Below, piece after piece: positions 31,349 to 36,925 of a stretch of DNA of 39,954 nt. Each line of letters starts with the position of its first letter. The stretch's first letter is position 1. The stretch is from positions 1-39,954 of the IMG/VR virus record IMGVR_UViG_3300020442_002391; one strand, 5' to 3'. Made by a program: the position numbers and the translations under genes. The notes beneath the pieces are model-generated. The model had not been told where the DNA came from. It did no database searches and saw only the letters and a list, made by a program, of their open reading frames with translations. Source of the stretch: a virus.

Positions 31349-31605
31349 AGAGGAAGTTTTGCACGAGAAGTTTTCTTCATGAAATTAAGACGAATTGCGT
31401 CCCACTTCAGACGCTCTTTCAGTGGTTTAGAAATGAGCTTCGTTACCGAGTCTACCTCAAGATTGTTAATTTCGCAATAGTGAACAATAGCATCGATGTA
31501 GTTAAATTTTTCTTCGGCAACGATTTTCTCAATTTCAATTGCGAATTTCGAAGGTGTTAAAAATTTACTTTCAATTACCTGTTCTAGTTCTTTATTCTTT
31601 TCCAT
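31345..31605 (-). CDS. gp33: gp33-like late-transcription coactivator, 86 aa
   Basis: From ATG at 31605 the 86-residue protein reads MEKNKELEQVIESKFLTPSK then FAIEIEKIVAEEKFNYIDAI, VHYCEINNLEVDSVTKLISK and PLKERLKWDAIRLNFMKK. This follows T4 gp33 (112 residues), which has FIIEKMVEEFGMSYLEA, ENSIPETQFAKFI. gp33 bridges RNA polymerase and the sliding clamp at late promoters. I chose 31605 because a GGAG Shine-Dalgarno lies about 6 bases upstream; the frame remains open to 31710, but the extra 35 residues overlap the exonuclease gene deeply and look random. The start overlaps the exonuclease end by 14 bases. Confidence 0.8.
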   Translation of the reverse strand: MEKNKELEQVIESKFLTPSKFAIEIEKIVAEEKFNYIDAIVHYCEINNLEVDSVTKLISKPLKERLKWDAIRLNFMKKTSRAKLPL

Positions 31606-32272
31606 AGAGCTCCAGTTTATCTCTAACAAATTTTCTAATATATTTGCTGAGCAGTTTGATGTACTTTGATTTGTCTCGTTCTTCATAGACGACGCATTCT
31701 CCATTTTCACATGCCATGATGATTACAAGTTTTTTGACTGAAATACCAGTCAATTCGTACAGCATACAACCATATGCCATGCACTGTACAAAATAGTGAT
31801 CGATCCACTCTCGTGGTTTCGGTTTTGCAGATGTTTTAAAATCGATTATTGCTAACTCACCGTTATATTCGGCAATACAATCAACTGTTCCAGCAATACC
31901 AAGTTCCTTACTATATAGGGAACCTTCTAAAGCGTATATATTATTTATATTTTTTAGTTTTCCTTTAGAGATCTTAAAGAGAAAATCGGAGATGGGTTGA
32001 ACTGTAGGAAGTTCCTCGTTCTTTAGAAAGTGTTCAGTAAGAGTATGCATATCAGTACCACGACTAGTAGCACGTTTAGTGATACGATCTGCTTCTTCAT
32101 TACCAACTTTCTTACGCCACTTAACAAAGATTTCCTTATTAAAATGACTGGTCACCGATGTAATGGAGACCAGTCGGAGGAGTTCTTCTTCATCGGGAAC
32201 TGAGTAATATCTTACTCCATCAATAGTCTCCCTCTCAAGTTGAGGGAGATTAATATCAACGTGATTGAACAT
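31592..32272 (-). CDS. PD-(D/E)XK exonuclease
   Basis: The 226-residue protein has the motifs of RecB/Cas4-type nucleases: RGTDMH (residues 71-76), GTVDCIAEYNGELAIIDFKT with D131, D144 and K146 as the D...D-x-K metal site, and Q163-x-x-x-Y167 at the start of a helix. Enzymes of this family cut single- or double-stranded DNA ends. I know similar genes in T4-like cyanophages annotated as exonuclease; the partner and exact role are unknown. The gene sits between phoH and gp33. Its ATG overlaps the phoH stop (TAATG), so translation is coupled to phoH. Confidence 0.88.
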   Translation of the reverse strand: MFNHVDINLPQLERETIDGVRYYSVPDEEELLRLVSITSVTSHFNKEIFVKWRKKVGNEEADRITKRATSRGTDMHTLTEHFLKNEELPTVQPISDFLFKISKGKLKNINNIYALEGSLYSKELGIAGTVDCIAEYNGELAIIDFKTSAKPKPREWIDHYFVQCMAYGCMLYELTGISVKKLVIIMACENGECVVYEERDKSKYIKLLSKYIRKFVRDKLELYGKE

Positions 32273-33027
32273 TAAAAACCTGCATCAAGTTTAGCAACAA
32301 TATATTCTTTGACCAAACCTGAGCGAACGATATCATCAAGACCAAATTCGATAACATCAAACGAAGGCATAGACCTAAGAATTCTCATAAAGTCAATGAT
32401 ACCATTTCTCTCATTTGTTTTAATAAGATCAGATTGAGTTGCGTCTCCACAGAAACAAATCCTGGTATTTTCACCAACTCTTGTAATTATACTATCAAGT
32501 TCATGAAAATTCAAGTTTTGGAATTCATCAACGATAACAATTGCATTATCAAGAGTAGTTCCCCGAAGGAACGAAGTAGACCAAAACTTAATAGTTTCCT
32601 GTGCTTTCAGATTACCATAGAGCATTTCAAAGTCTGCATCTGATGGCATCTGGAACATATACTTAACCATATTCTTATATGGAATCTGATAGATATCAGA
32701 CTTATCTTCATAAGTTCCAGGAAGGAATCCAATTTCTCTAGTAGAAACAAGAGAACGTACCAGATAGATTCTCTCGTAAGGAGTATCTGGATTTAATACG
32801 TCATTTAGAGCATTATAGAGAGTGATGAATGTTTTACCTGTTCCAGCACAACCATAGGCAATTAAGTGTTTTCCTTCATCATATGATTCGAACAACTTCC
32901 TTTGATTTTCTGTCAGGGGATCAATATCTATGAGAAAGTCCGTATTGATCGGTTTTTTCCTTTTCATCTGTTTGGCAGTCATGCCAATTCCAATTGGGGA
33001 GTCGTTCTTTCTTTTTCTAGATGCCAT
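32272..33027 (-). CDS. phoH: PhoH-like P-loop ATPase
   Basis: The 251-residue protein is PhoH-like: Walker A GCAGTGKT (residues 59-66), preceded by PLTENQRKLFESYDEGKHLI, Walker B VIVDEFQN (164-171), and a GDATQSDL motif (194-201). This is the PhoH domain with a lysine-rich N-terminal extension (residues 1-28) that may be basic DNA- or RNA-contacting. PhoH genes are common in marine phages; PhoH is a Pho-regulon member in E. coli, but no Pho box is visible here. The exonuclease starts at its stop codon, suggesting a joint function in nucleic-acid processing. The biochemical role in phages is not established. Confidence 0.92.
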   Translation of the reverse strand: MASRKRKNDSPIGIGMTAKQMKRKKPINTDFLIDIDPLTENQRKLFESYDEGKHLIAYGCAGTGKTFITLYNALNDVLNPDTPYERIYLVRSLVSTREIGFLPGTYEDKSDIYQIPYKNMVKYMFQMPSDADFEMLYGNLKAQETIKFWSTSFLRGTTLDNAIVIVDEFQNLNFHELDSIITRVGENTRICFCGDATQSDLIKTNERNGIIDFMRILRSMPSFDVIEFGLDDIVRSGLVKEYIVAKLDAGF

Positions 33028-33034
33028 AGGTTGC

Positions 33035-33280
33035 TTAAATCTTTTTTACACGAGAGCGAGGGGCTTTAGATGCTTTTTCAAGCACATCATTCCAACCAGG
33101 ATTTTTAGCGACGAGTTTATCTCGCCACTCACCAACTTCACCAACACCTGGTGCGTTTTCTGGAGTGTAGTATCGTTCCCAATCGGGATTATCGATTTTC
33201 CACTGATCCCAATCATGAACGCTCATTACAACGTCCTTCATTTCACCTGTTTTTATATTCTTTACTGGATATGTTGCCAT
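33035..33280 (-). CDS. hypothetical protein, 81 aa
   Basis: From the ATG at 33280 the protein has 81 residues. It begins MATYPVKNIKTGEMKDVVMS, continues with VHDWDQWKIDNPDWERYYTP and ends in a basic tail (KAPRSRVKKI). I believe related small proteins occur in other T4-like cyanophages, some annotated as regulatory, but I see no zinc-binding cysteines to support that. The open frame extends to 33313; I use the internal ATG because the upstream part lies over the late-promoter-like box at 33301-33307 and adds improbable residues. No strong Shine-Dalgarno. It lies between thyX and phoH. Confidence 0.7.
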   Translation of the reverse strand: MATYPVKNIKTGEMKDVVMSVHDWDQWKIDNPDWERYYTPENAPGVGEVGEWRDKLVAKNPGWNDVLEKASKAPRSRVKKI

Positions 33281-33300
33281 AGTTATAAATGATATATTTT

Positions 33301-33307
33301 TATTTAG
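33301..33307 (-). promoter_or_regulatory. late-promoter-like box after thyX
   Basis: Minus-strand CTAAATA overlaps the thyX stop codon and lies about 21 bases before the ATG at 33280. It is the same 7-mer as in the gp4/gp54 divergent region. Confidence 0.4.
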
Positions 33308-33939
33308 ACCCACTCAAGTGCTTCTGCACAGGTCGGGAATTGCTCTATGAATACTTTCTTACAACCCTCTGCGAGATCCATATGCTCCTTCTGAGTGCCG
33401 TTAGCAGTCCTCAGATTGATATAATGGATCCATGACCTGCAAGAACCTGACATATAGATTCTGGTGGGCGTGGCGAGGGGCAGCACAAAACGAGAACACT
33501 CCTTTGCAATTCCAGCATCAAGCATAGATTGATACAAGACCATTGCCTCATCAAAGTGACGACGGATCTTGATCTCAAACTCCTGCTTCACAAAGGGATC
33601 AATGTCATCAATAGAGTTCTGACGATTCTTTGTATCCTGACGACGCAAGTCAAACATAGGAATCTGATCTGCCAACATAGAACTGTCAGCATACCGTTGC
33701 GAAAATTCTTGATATGTGAACGAACGATGCCGGAGCACTTGAGCTGCCACACCTCGGGTAGTCTCTAGTTCCAGAGTCATAAATGCTTGCTCAAACACAG
33801 ACCAGTGGTTGTGCTTAATACAGTAACCCAACAGTTTTGCATAGTTGGGGTTTTCCTGGTTATTGGGATTTGACACACGCGCAACGTATGCCATCATTTT
33901 CTCCGCATCGGGAGTTACGCTAATTAGTTTTACACTCAT
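33304..33939 (-). CDS. thyX: flavin-dependent thymidylate synthase ThyX
   Basis: The 211-residue protein carries the ThyX signature: RHRSFTYQEFSQRY at residues 70-83, matching RHR-x(7)-S-x-RY with the FAD- and dUMP-binding RHR. Other ThyX features are present: KHNHWSVFEQAFMTLELETT near 42-61, CSRFVLPLATPTRIYMSGSC and RTANGTQKEHMDLAEGC. ThyX methylates dUMP to dTMP using FAD, NADPH and methylenetetrahydrofolate. It supplies thymidine nucleotides for phage DNA. Its ATG overlaps the stop of the 59-residue gene upstream (ATGA). Length is typical (200-250). Confidence 0.95.
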   Translation of the reverse strand: MSVKLISVTPDAEKMMAYVARVSNPNNQENPNYAKLLGYCIKHNHWSVFEQAFMTLELETTRGVAAQVLRHRSFTYQEFSQRYADSSMLADQIPMFDLRRQDTKNRQNSIDDIDPFVKQEFEIKIRRHFDEAMVLYQSMLDAGIAKECSRFVLPLATPTRIYMSGSCRSWIHYINLRTANGTQKEHMDLAEGCKKVFIEQFPTCAEALEWV

Positions 33940-34115
33940 TCTTCGTTCAGATCACTGTCTTCAAAAACTTCATCATAGTCATGGAGATACCTCGCAACTT
34001 CATCATACTCCACTTTCTTTGTATATGCATCTACATCGGAATAAACTTCCGCTTTGAGTCCATCTACTAGAAGTTCTAGATTGCGGACGATGAGTTTGAG
34101 TCTTTCTTTGTCCAT
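33936..34115 (-). CDS. hypothetical acidic protein, 59 aa
   Basis: From ATG at 34115 the 59-residue product begins MDKERLKLIVRNLELLVDGL, is helical, then ends in an acidic tail (YLHDYDEVFEDSDLNEE). It overlaps the thyX start by 4 bases (ATGA) and so is co-translated with it. The frame is open to 34166, but the extra N-terminus lies in the terminator hairpin and T-run, so the later ATG is preferred. It is preceded by a sigma70-type promoter (34137-34166). I recognise no family. Confidence 0.65.
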   Translation of the reverse strand: MDKERLKLIVRNLELLVDGLKAEVYSDVDAYTKKVEYDEVARYLHDYDEVFEDSDLNEE

Positions 34116-34136
34116 AAGATGATTTTGTTTGACACT

Positions 34137-34166
34137 ATTATAGCATAAAAAAAGGGGGGTGATCAA
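34137..34166 (-). promoter_or_regulatory. candidate sigma70 promoter embedded in a terminator
   Basis: Minus-strand TATAAT (34137-34142) is 18 bases downstream of TTGATC (34161-34166). The -35 is in the loop of the terminator hairpin and the spacer contains its C-run and T-run. It would restart transcription into the thyX operon. Confidence 0.55.
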
Positions 34167-34171
34167 CCCCC
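34147..34171 (-). terminator. rho-independent terminator after the 59-aa gene
   Basis: The minus strand reads GGGGGTTGATCACCCCCC followed by seven T. The stem of five G-C pairs plus one T-A and the U-tract fit an intrinsic terminator. It overlaps the stop of the gene at 34163-34342 (GATGGGGGTTGA). Confidence 0.8.
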
Positions 34172-34342
34172 ATCGTCTAATAGAATTCTGCAGATTCGCT
34201 TACATGTACTTTGGTCTTCGTCGCACTCAATTAGACAATCGAAATAATCGTTAACCAGATCTAATTCGTCATTACATCGGTCTAAGTTTGCCTCAATGTG
34301 TACCCATCCTGCTAATTGATTGCGAGATAGTAGATTGTGCAT
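34163..34342 (-). CDS. hypothetical acidic protein, 59 aa
   Basis: From ATG at 34342 the 59-residue product is MHNLLSRNQLAGWVHIEANL then DRCNDELDLVNDYFDCLIEC, DEDQSTCKRICRILLDDGG. It is acidic and has four cysteines in the second half (DRC, DC, EC, TC-KRIC), spaced irregularly. An excellent GGAGG Shine-Dalgarno lies 7 bases before the ATG, which decides this start over the GTG two codons upstream. A terminator overlaps the stop codon. I recognise no family. The upstream open stretch (34345-34476) ends inside this Shine-Dalgarno. Confidence 0.7.
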   Translation of the reverse strand: MHNLLSRNQLAGWVHIEANLDRCNDELDLVNDYFDCLIECDEDQSTCKRICRILLDDGG

Positions 34343-34344
34343 TA

Positions 34345-34476
34345 TCACACCTCCAACGCAATTTTAGAAATATTGTAGAAGTCATAGTATAGGGAGAATT
34401 TCAGAGCATAAGCGAGATCCTTAATTCTAGGGTATCTAGGTAAGTTATGGTATCGTAATATACAATTGTAAATTAT
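34345..34476 (-). pseudogene. small open stretch without a start codon, possible gene remnant
   Basis: This is a 43-codon open stretch on the minus strand with no ATG, GTG or TTG after the TAA that opens it. The translation (IIYNCILRYHNLPRYPRIKD then LAYALKFSLYYDFYNISKIA and LEV) is rich in Leu, Tyr and Lys and reads like protein rather than random sequence, ending inside the GGAGG Shine-Dalgarno of the next gene. It may be the tail of a decayed gene or a gene with an ATT/ATA start. It may also be chance; I hold it weakly. Otherwise the 170-base gap holds nothing else I can support. Confidence 0.25.
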
Positions 34477-34488
34477 TTACATAAAGAC

Positions 34489-34521
34489 AAAAAAATGAGA
34501 GGTTTCTTAGCCTCTCATTTT
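34489..34521 (-). terminator. rho-independent terminator after the DUF4278-like gene at 34515
   Basis: The minus strand has AAAATGAGAGG, an eight-base loop, CCTCTCATTTTTTT: a stem of about ten pairs with a T-run of seven. The stop codon of the 51-residue gene (AAATGA) lies in the left arm of the stem. Confidence 0.8.
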
Positions 34522-34670
34522 ACTTTCCAGTTGTTTATGCCTTTGGATTTCATATCAACCCATTTGGCATAATGGACTCCACGATACGTTAAAAATCCAA
34601 AGACTTTATCTGGATCGTGTTTTTGGGGGTCATATGCTGGAAGATCATAATGAAAACTGATCTTCAGCAT
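34515..34670 (-). CDS. DUF4278-like small protein, 51 aa
   Basis: From ATG at 34670 the 51-residue protein is MLKISFHYDLPAYDPQKHDP then DKVFGFLTYRGVHYAKWVDM and KSKGINNWKVK. The LTYRGVHYAK box is the DUF4278 type (a YRG-V-x-Y motif found mainly in cyanobacteria and their phages). The frame extends to 34706; the internal ATG is chosen because it follows a GATAAT-like region and the extension is basic and random (MGKSFFYRRGDN). It ends in a terminator. It is one of two YRG-box proteins here (the other at 34778-34945). Function unknown. Confidence 0.6.
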   Translation of the reverse strand: MLKISFHYDLPAYDPQKHDPDKVFGFLTYRGVHYAKWVDMKSKGINNWKVK

Positions 34671-34674
34671 ATTA

Positions 34675-34770
34675 TCACCTCTTCGATAGAAGAAGGATTT
34701 CCCCATAAATCAAACCGATAAATGCTGCACTAAACAAGGTGCCAAAACCTGCTACTTGCAATGCTTGCAT
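34675..34770 (-). CDS. 31-aa single-span membrane peptide
   Basis: From ATG at 34770 the 31-residue product is MQALQVAGFGTLFSAAFIGL followed by IYGEILLLSKR: one hydrophobic helix (about residues 5-26) with a short basic tail, so N-out/C-in by the positive-inside rule. A GAGG Shine-Dalgarno lies 6 bases before this ATG, and it begins just after the TGA of the DUF4278-like gene upstream (34778). The frame is open upstream to 34863, but that part lies over the DUF4278 gene. Tiny single-span peptides of cytochrome b6f and photosystems (PetM, PetL, PsbM) have this size, but I see no identity that would let me name one. Confidence 0.55.
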   Translation of the reverse strand: MQALQVAGFGTLFSAAFIGLIYGEILLLSKR

Positions 34771-34777
34771 AATTGCC

Positions 34778-34945
34778 TCACTTATTGTAAGTGTGGCCAC
34801 GATAGCAGAAAGTGCCATGCACTTCATCAGCATCGCCTTGCTTGCACTCAAACTTAACGCCACGATAAGTGGTCATTGCGATTTGTGCGTCGTGCAGTGC
34901 TGCTGCCTTGTCGATTTGCTTTTTGATGAGATTAAGTGTGTTCAT
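34778..34945 (-). CDS. DUF4278-like small protein, 55 aa
   Basis: The 55-residue protein MNTLNLIKKQIDKAAALHDA then QIAMTTYRGVKFECKQGDAD and EVHGTFCYRGHTYNK has two YRG boxes (TTYRGVKF and FCYRGHTY), the DUF4278 hallmark known from cyanobacteria and cyanophages. The helical N-terminus (residues 1-20) is extra. A good Shine-Dalgarno (AGGAG, 7 bases) decides the ATG at 34945. It is too short to appear in a list of ORFs over 60 codons. It starts a group of small genes ending at the 34489 terminator. Confidence 0.75.
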   Translation of the reverse strand: MNTLNLIKKQIDKAAALHDAQIAMTTYRGVKFECKQGDADEVHGTFCYRGHTYNK

Positions 34946-35015
34946 TTGTTTACTCCTGAAGTTGGGTGAAAATTAACCTTCTCTGCTTTCGCAGGATCCG
35001 TTTTTTCCCGTTCCT

Positions 35016-35180
35016 TCAGTCGTTTGCGTCCCATTCACACTCAATTTCGGTTGCTTCCCTTACGGTCTCAACCAACTCAACCCTTACCACAGGTGGTACA
35101 GAGTCATTCTTAACGATCCTGAGCATTAATGCTTCAGCATCCCTACAACTGAGTGTAGCGTATAGAAGTAAATCTAACAT
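35016..35180 (-). CDS. small conserved cyanophage protein, 54 aa
   Basis: The 54-residue protein starts MLDLLLYATLSCRDAEALML and ends RIVKNDSVPPVVRVELVETV then REATEIECEWDAND. I recall similar small proteins in cyanophages beginning with a hydrophobic MLDLLL-type segment and ending near ECxWDAND, but I know no function. The N-terminus may be a signal or membrane-anchor segment. The start codon is in a leader (CGTTCATCC then ATGTTA) that is repeated before the gene at 35216-35416. No strong Shine-Dalgarno is seen (GGAG lies 11 bases upstream). Confidence 0.65.
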   Translation of the reverse strand: MLDLLLYATLSCRDAEALMLRIVKNDSVPPVVRVELVETVREATEIECEWDAND

Positions 35181-35215
35181 GGGATGAACGCTCCGTTCCG
35201 CGACTTACTTGCGTC

Positions 35216-35416
35216 CTATGTAAACATTCCTTCACATTGACCTTCCACTTTTGTCTTTAGATATCCAATTAGATTCCACTTAGATCGTTGATCTAGGTTG
35301 GGATCCATCTGAATTTCTACTCGACGCTGGAGGAACCTTTCACAAGACATGTGCCAACCGTAAGGATTAGCGTCATTATGATGGGCAAGGGTCAATGCCA
35401 GTAGAACACTTAACAT
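35216..35416 (-). CDS. small protein with hydrophobic N-terminus, 66 aa
   Basis: The 66-residue protein reads MLSVLLALTLAHHNDANPYG then WHMSCERFLQRRVEIQMDPN and LDQRSKWNLIGYLKTKVEGQ, CEGMFT. The first 11 residues could be a signal peptide or anchor. The MLxxLLxxTL start and the leader before it match those of the 54-residue gene downstream, so the two may share a control signal or be related. A strong sigma70 promoter lies just upstream (35434-35462). Function unknown. Confidence 0.65.
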   Translation of the reverse strand: MLSVLLALTLAHHNDANPYGWHMSCERFLQRRVEIQMDPNLDQRSKWNLIGYLKTKVEGQCEGMFT

Positions 35417-35433
35417 TGGATGAACGTAGGTCT

Positions 35434-35462
35434 AGTATAGACCTTATGTTCTATATAGTCAA
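35434..35462 (-). promoter_or_regulatory. sigma70-type promoter of the 35416 gene cluster
   Basis: Minus-strand TTGACT (35457-35462) and TATACT (35434-35439) are 17 bases apart. The predicted start is about 10 bases before the ATG of the 66-residue gene, so the leader is very short. It would drive the small genes down to the 34489 terminator. Confidence 0.75.
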
Positions 35463-35508
35463 GTACTATGGTATAACGCGATACAATTTTATAAAATCTT
35501 AAGGAGTC

Positions 35509-35537
35509 AAAAAATTTGCCGGAAAAATTATCCGGCA
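35509..35537 (-). terminator. rho-independent terminator after the 35554 gene
   Basis: Minus-strand TGCCGGA, a loop, TCCGGCA (35517-35537), then AAA and six T. It ends the 36637 to 35554 gene series, in the 137-base gap before the promoter at 35434. Confidence 0.8.
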
Positions 35538-35553
35538 TATTTTGATTAAAAGG

Positions 35554-35739
35554 TCAATTTTGATTTTGCTCGTCGTAATCACTCAGCAAATCTTTAATTA
35601 TTTTTTCTTTGCCATCCATTTCACGAATCTCGTAGAGGGGTGAACGCATGTACTTTTTAAGTTTCTTATATTCTTTCACCAACTTTTTTACTTCGTCGGG
35701 ATCAATATTGACGTTTAACTTACCGAGATCATCTTTCAT
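35554..35739 (-). CDS. hypothetical acidic helical protein, 61 aa
   Basis: This 61-residue protein (MKDDLGKLNVNIDPDEVKKL then VKEYKKLKKYMRSPLYEIRE and MDGKEKIIKDLLSDYDEQNQ) is alpha-helical and highly charged. Its start overlaps the stop of the 114-residue gene upstream by four bases (ATGA), and it is followed by a terminator, so it is the last gene of the unit. I recognise no family. Confidence 0.7.
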   Translation of the reverse strand: MKDDLGKLNVNIDPDEVKKLVKEYKKLKKYMRSPLYEIREMDGKEKIIKDLLSDYDEQNQN

Positions 35740-36077
35740 TTTCTTTTCTTTTTATCTTCTTTTGGTTTGTATCCCCAGAGTTTAGGTGGAACCGTTCCAT
35801 ACCCAAAGTCAATCTTTTGTACGGCACCTTTTCCGTATCTATCATAATACATGTCAAATAGTTTGGATAACTTACCACAGCGAGTAAGATCCAAATGAAC
35901 TACACCATCAACCCGATACCAAACTAGTTTGGCATCATTAGGGAATGACTTATCATTAGCACACTCAATTGTTGTCTTTTCCAAGAGAATTTCGCAACCA
36001 TAATTTGAAGGTACGATGTCTTTTCTCAATTGACTTTCTTCCTCTGCTAGTTGTTCCTTATCAACCGCAACAGTCAT
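35736..36077 (-). CDS. conserved cyanophage protein of unknown function, 113 aa
   Basis: From ATG at 36077 the protein has 113 residues: MTVAVDKEQLAEEESQLRKD then IVPSNYGCEILLEKTTIECA, YRVDGVVHLDLTRCGKLSKL, FDMYYDRYGKGAVQKIDFGY, and a Pro/Lys-rich basic end (GTVPPKLWGYKPKEDKKKRK). The start shares ATGA with the stop of the 187-residue gene. The open frame begins five codons earlier, but the overlap and a better context favour this ATG. The alpha/beta core with two cysteines is unfamiliar. I believe homologs exist in T4-like cyanophages with unknown function. Confidence 0.7.
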   Translation of the reverse strand: MTVAVDKEQLAEEESQLRKDIVPSNYGCEILLEKTTIECANDKSFPNDAKLVWYRVDGVVHLDLTRCGKLSKLFDMYYDRYGKGAVQKIDFGYGTVPPKLWGYKPKEDKKKRK

Positions 36078-36637
36078 GAGCGTCCTCCCCACTTGATATC
36101 GGGATATGCTTGACTGACGATCTCTTTTGAAATTTTGTATTTAGTTTCTAGTTGTTTATCCTTGATCAAACAAACAATTTCTGCATCAAGGGGATGCAAT
36201 CCTTGTAAGATGTTGATAAACATGGTTTCACGGCGGAGATTAGTCAAACTATCGTTTCCGCCCTTGATAAAATTATAAAAACGCTTAAATTCTTTACGGA
36301 TAGAAGAACGACCTTGATCTTGTGATCCAAGAGAATTAGATCCCAACTCGTCCATCATACCAACAGCATCTTTAATATTGCCAGATACTGTTCCCGTAAA
36401 AGACCCTTGTTCACCCACACTTGCATATGGAACTTCACCTTCGGGTAGAAGTGAAATTACACTCTCATCAAAATTCCAAATGAATACTGCTTTTAATGAT
36501 GGGTGTTCGTATTTCTTAAGAACCTCTACTTTTTTTGCTTTGCTTCTTTGTTTGGAAGCAAGTTGTAAAACCTCAAAAGTAAAGGGGTTTGCAGGCAAAT
36601 CAAGTGAAGGTGATGATTTAGTCTTTGTCGTAGCCAT
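36074..36637 (-). CDS. conserved T4-like cyanophage protein, 187 aa
   Basis: The 187-residue protein has a Thr/Ser/Lys-rich N-terminus, then FTFEVLQLASKQRSKAKKVE and VLKKYEHPSLKAVFIWNFDE (residues 19-58), a linker, and a C-terminal helical part with LRRETMFINILQGLHPLDAE, IVCLIKDKQLETKYKISKEI and VSQAYPDIKWGG (about 135-185). The pattern KYEHPSLKAVFIWNF... LQGLHPLDAEIVCLIKDKQL... YKISKEIVSQAYP is one I know from cyanophage genomes as a conserved protein of unknown function. It heads a three-gene unit ending at the 35509 terminator, with a late-promoter-like CTAAATA box upstream. Confidence 0.75.
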   Translation of the reverse strand: MATTKTKSSPSLDLPANPFTFEVLQLASKQRSKAKKVEVLKKYEHPSLKAVFIWNFDESVISLLPEGEVPYASVGEQGSFTGTVSGNIKDAVGMMDELGSNSLGSQDQGRSSIRKEFKRFYNFIKGGNDSLTNLRRETMFINILQGLHPLDAEIVCLIKDKQLETKYKISKEIVSQAYPDIKWGGRS

Positions 36638-36671
36638 AATTTATAAAAACAAAATTAATAATATTTTTGGT

Positions 36672-36678
36672 TATTTAG
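36672..36678 (-). promoter_or_regulatory. late-promoter-like box before the 187-aa gene
   Basis: Minus-strand CTAAATA, 35 bases before the ATG at 36637 and next to the stop of the 75-residue gene. The distance to the start matches that of the gp54 and gp4 boxes. Confidence 0.45.
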
Positions 36679-36680
36679 TT

Positions 36681-36908
36681 TTATGCATCCTCGTCTTCTT
36701 CATTATCATCGAAGTAACCTTCTTCGAAACGAACAGCAAGAACTTCATCTGGAATTACATTACCATTATCATCAAAGAATTCTGGATGTAACCTAGGAGC
36801 ATCATGATAGTTCATAATATATTCTCTCGCAACCCAACCTCCGATCACTCCCACAATCATAAAAAGAACGGTCATAAAAGAACCGAAAACTAAACTAGCT
36901 GCTAACAT
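36681..36908 (-). CDS. single-span membrane protein with acidic tail, 75 aa
   Basis: The 75-residue protein starts MLAASLVFGSFMTVLFMIVG with a membrane helix (residues ~5-27, ending VIGGW), followed by VAREYIMNYHDAPRLHPEFF and an acidic cytoplasmic tail (DDNGNVIPDEVLAVRFEEGY then FDDNEEDEDA). A GGAG Shine-Dalgarno lies about 8 bases before ATG. I think similar proteins occur in other cyanophages. No catalytic motif is visible; a role at the membrane is inferred from the helix alone. Confidence 0.7.
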   Translation of the reverse strand: MLAASLVFGSFMTVLFMIVGVIGGWVAREYIMNYHDAPRLHPEFFDDNGNVIPDEVLAVRFEEGYFDDNEEDEDA

Positions 36909-36925
36909 TTTTCTACTCCGTTAGA

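Noticed and set aside
31606-31710. The longer N-terminus of the gp33-like gene.
   Set aside because: The extra 35 codons overlap the exonuclease and look random; a GGAG lies properly before the ATG at 31605.
34675-34770. The 31-aa peptide as PetM or PetL.
   Set aside because: Size and topology agree but no distinctive residues match from memory, so I give only the membrane-peptide description.
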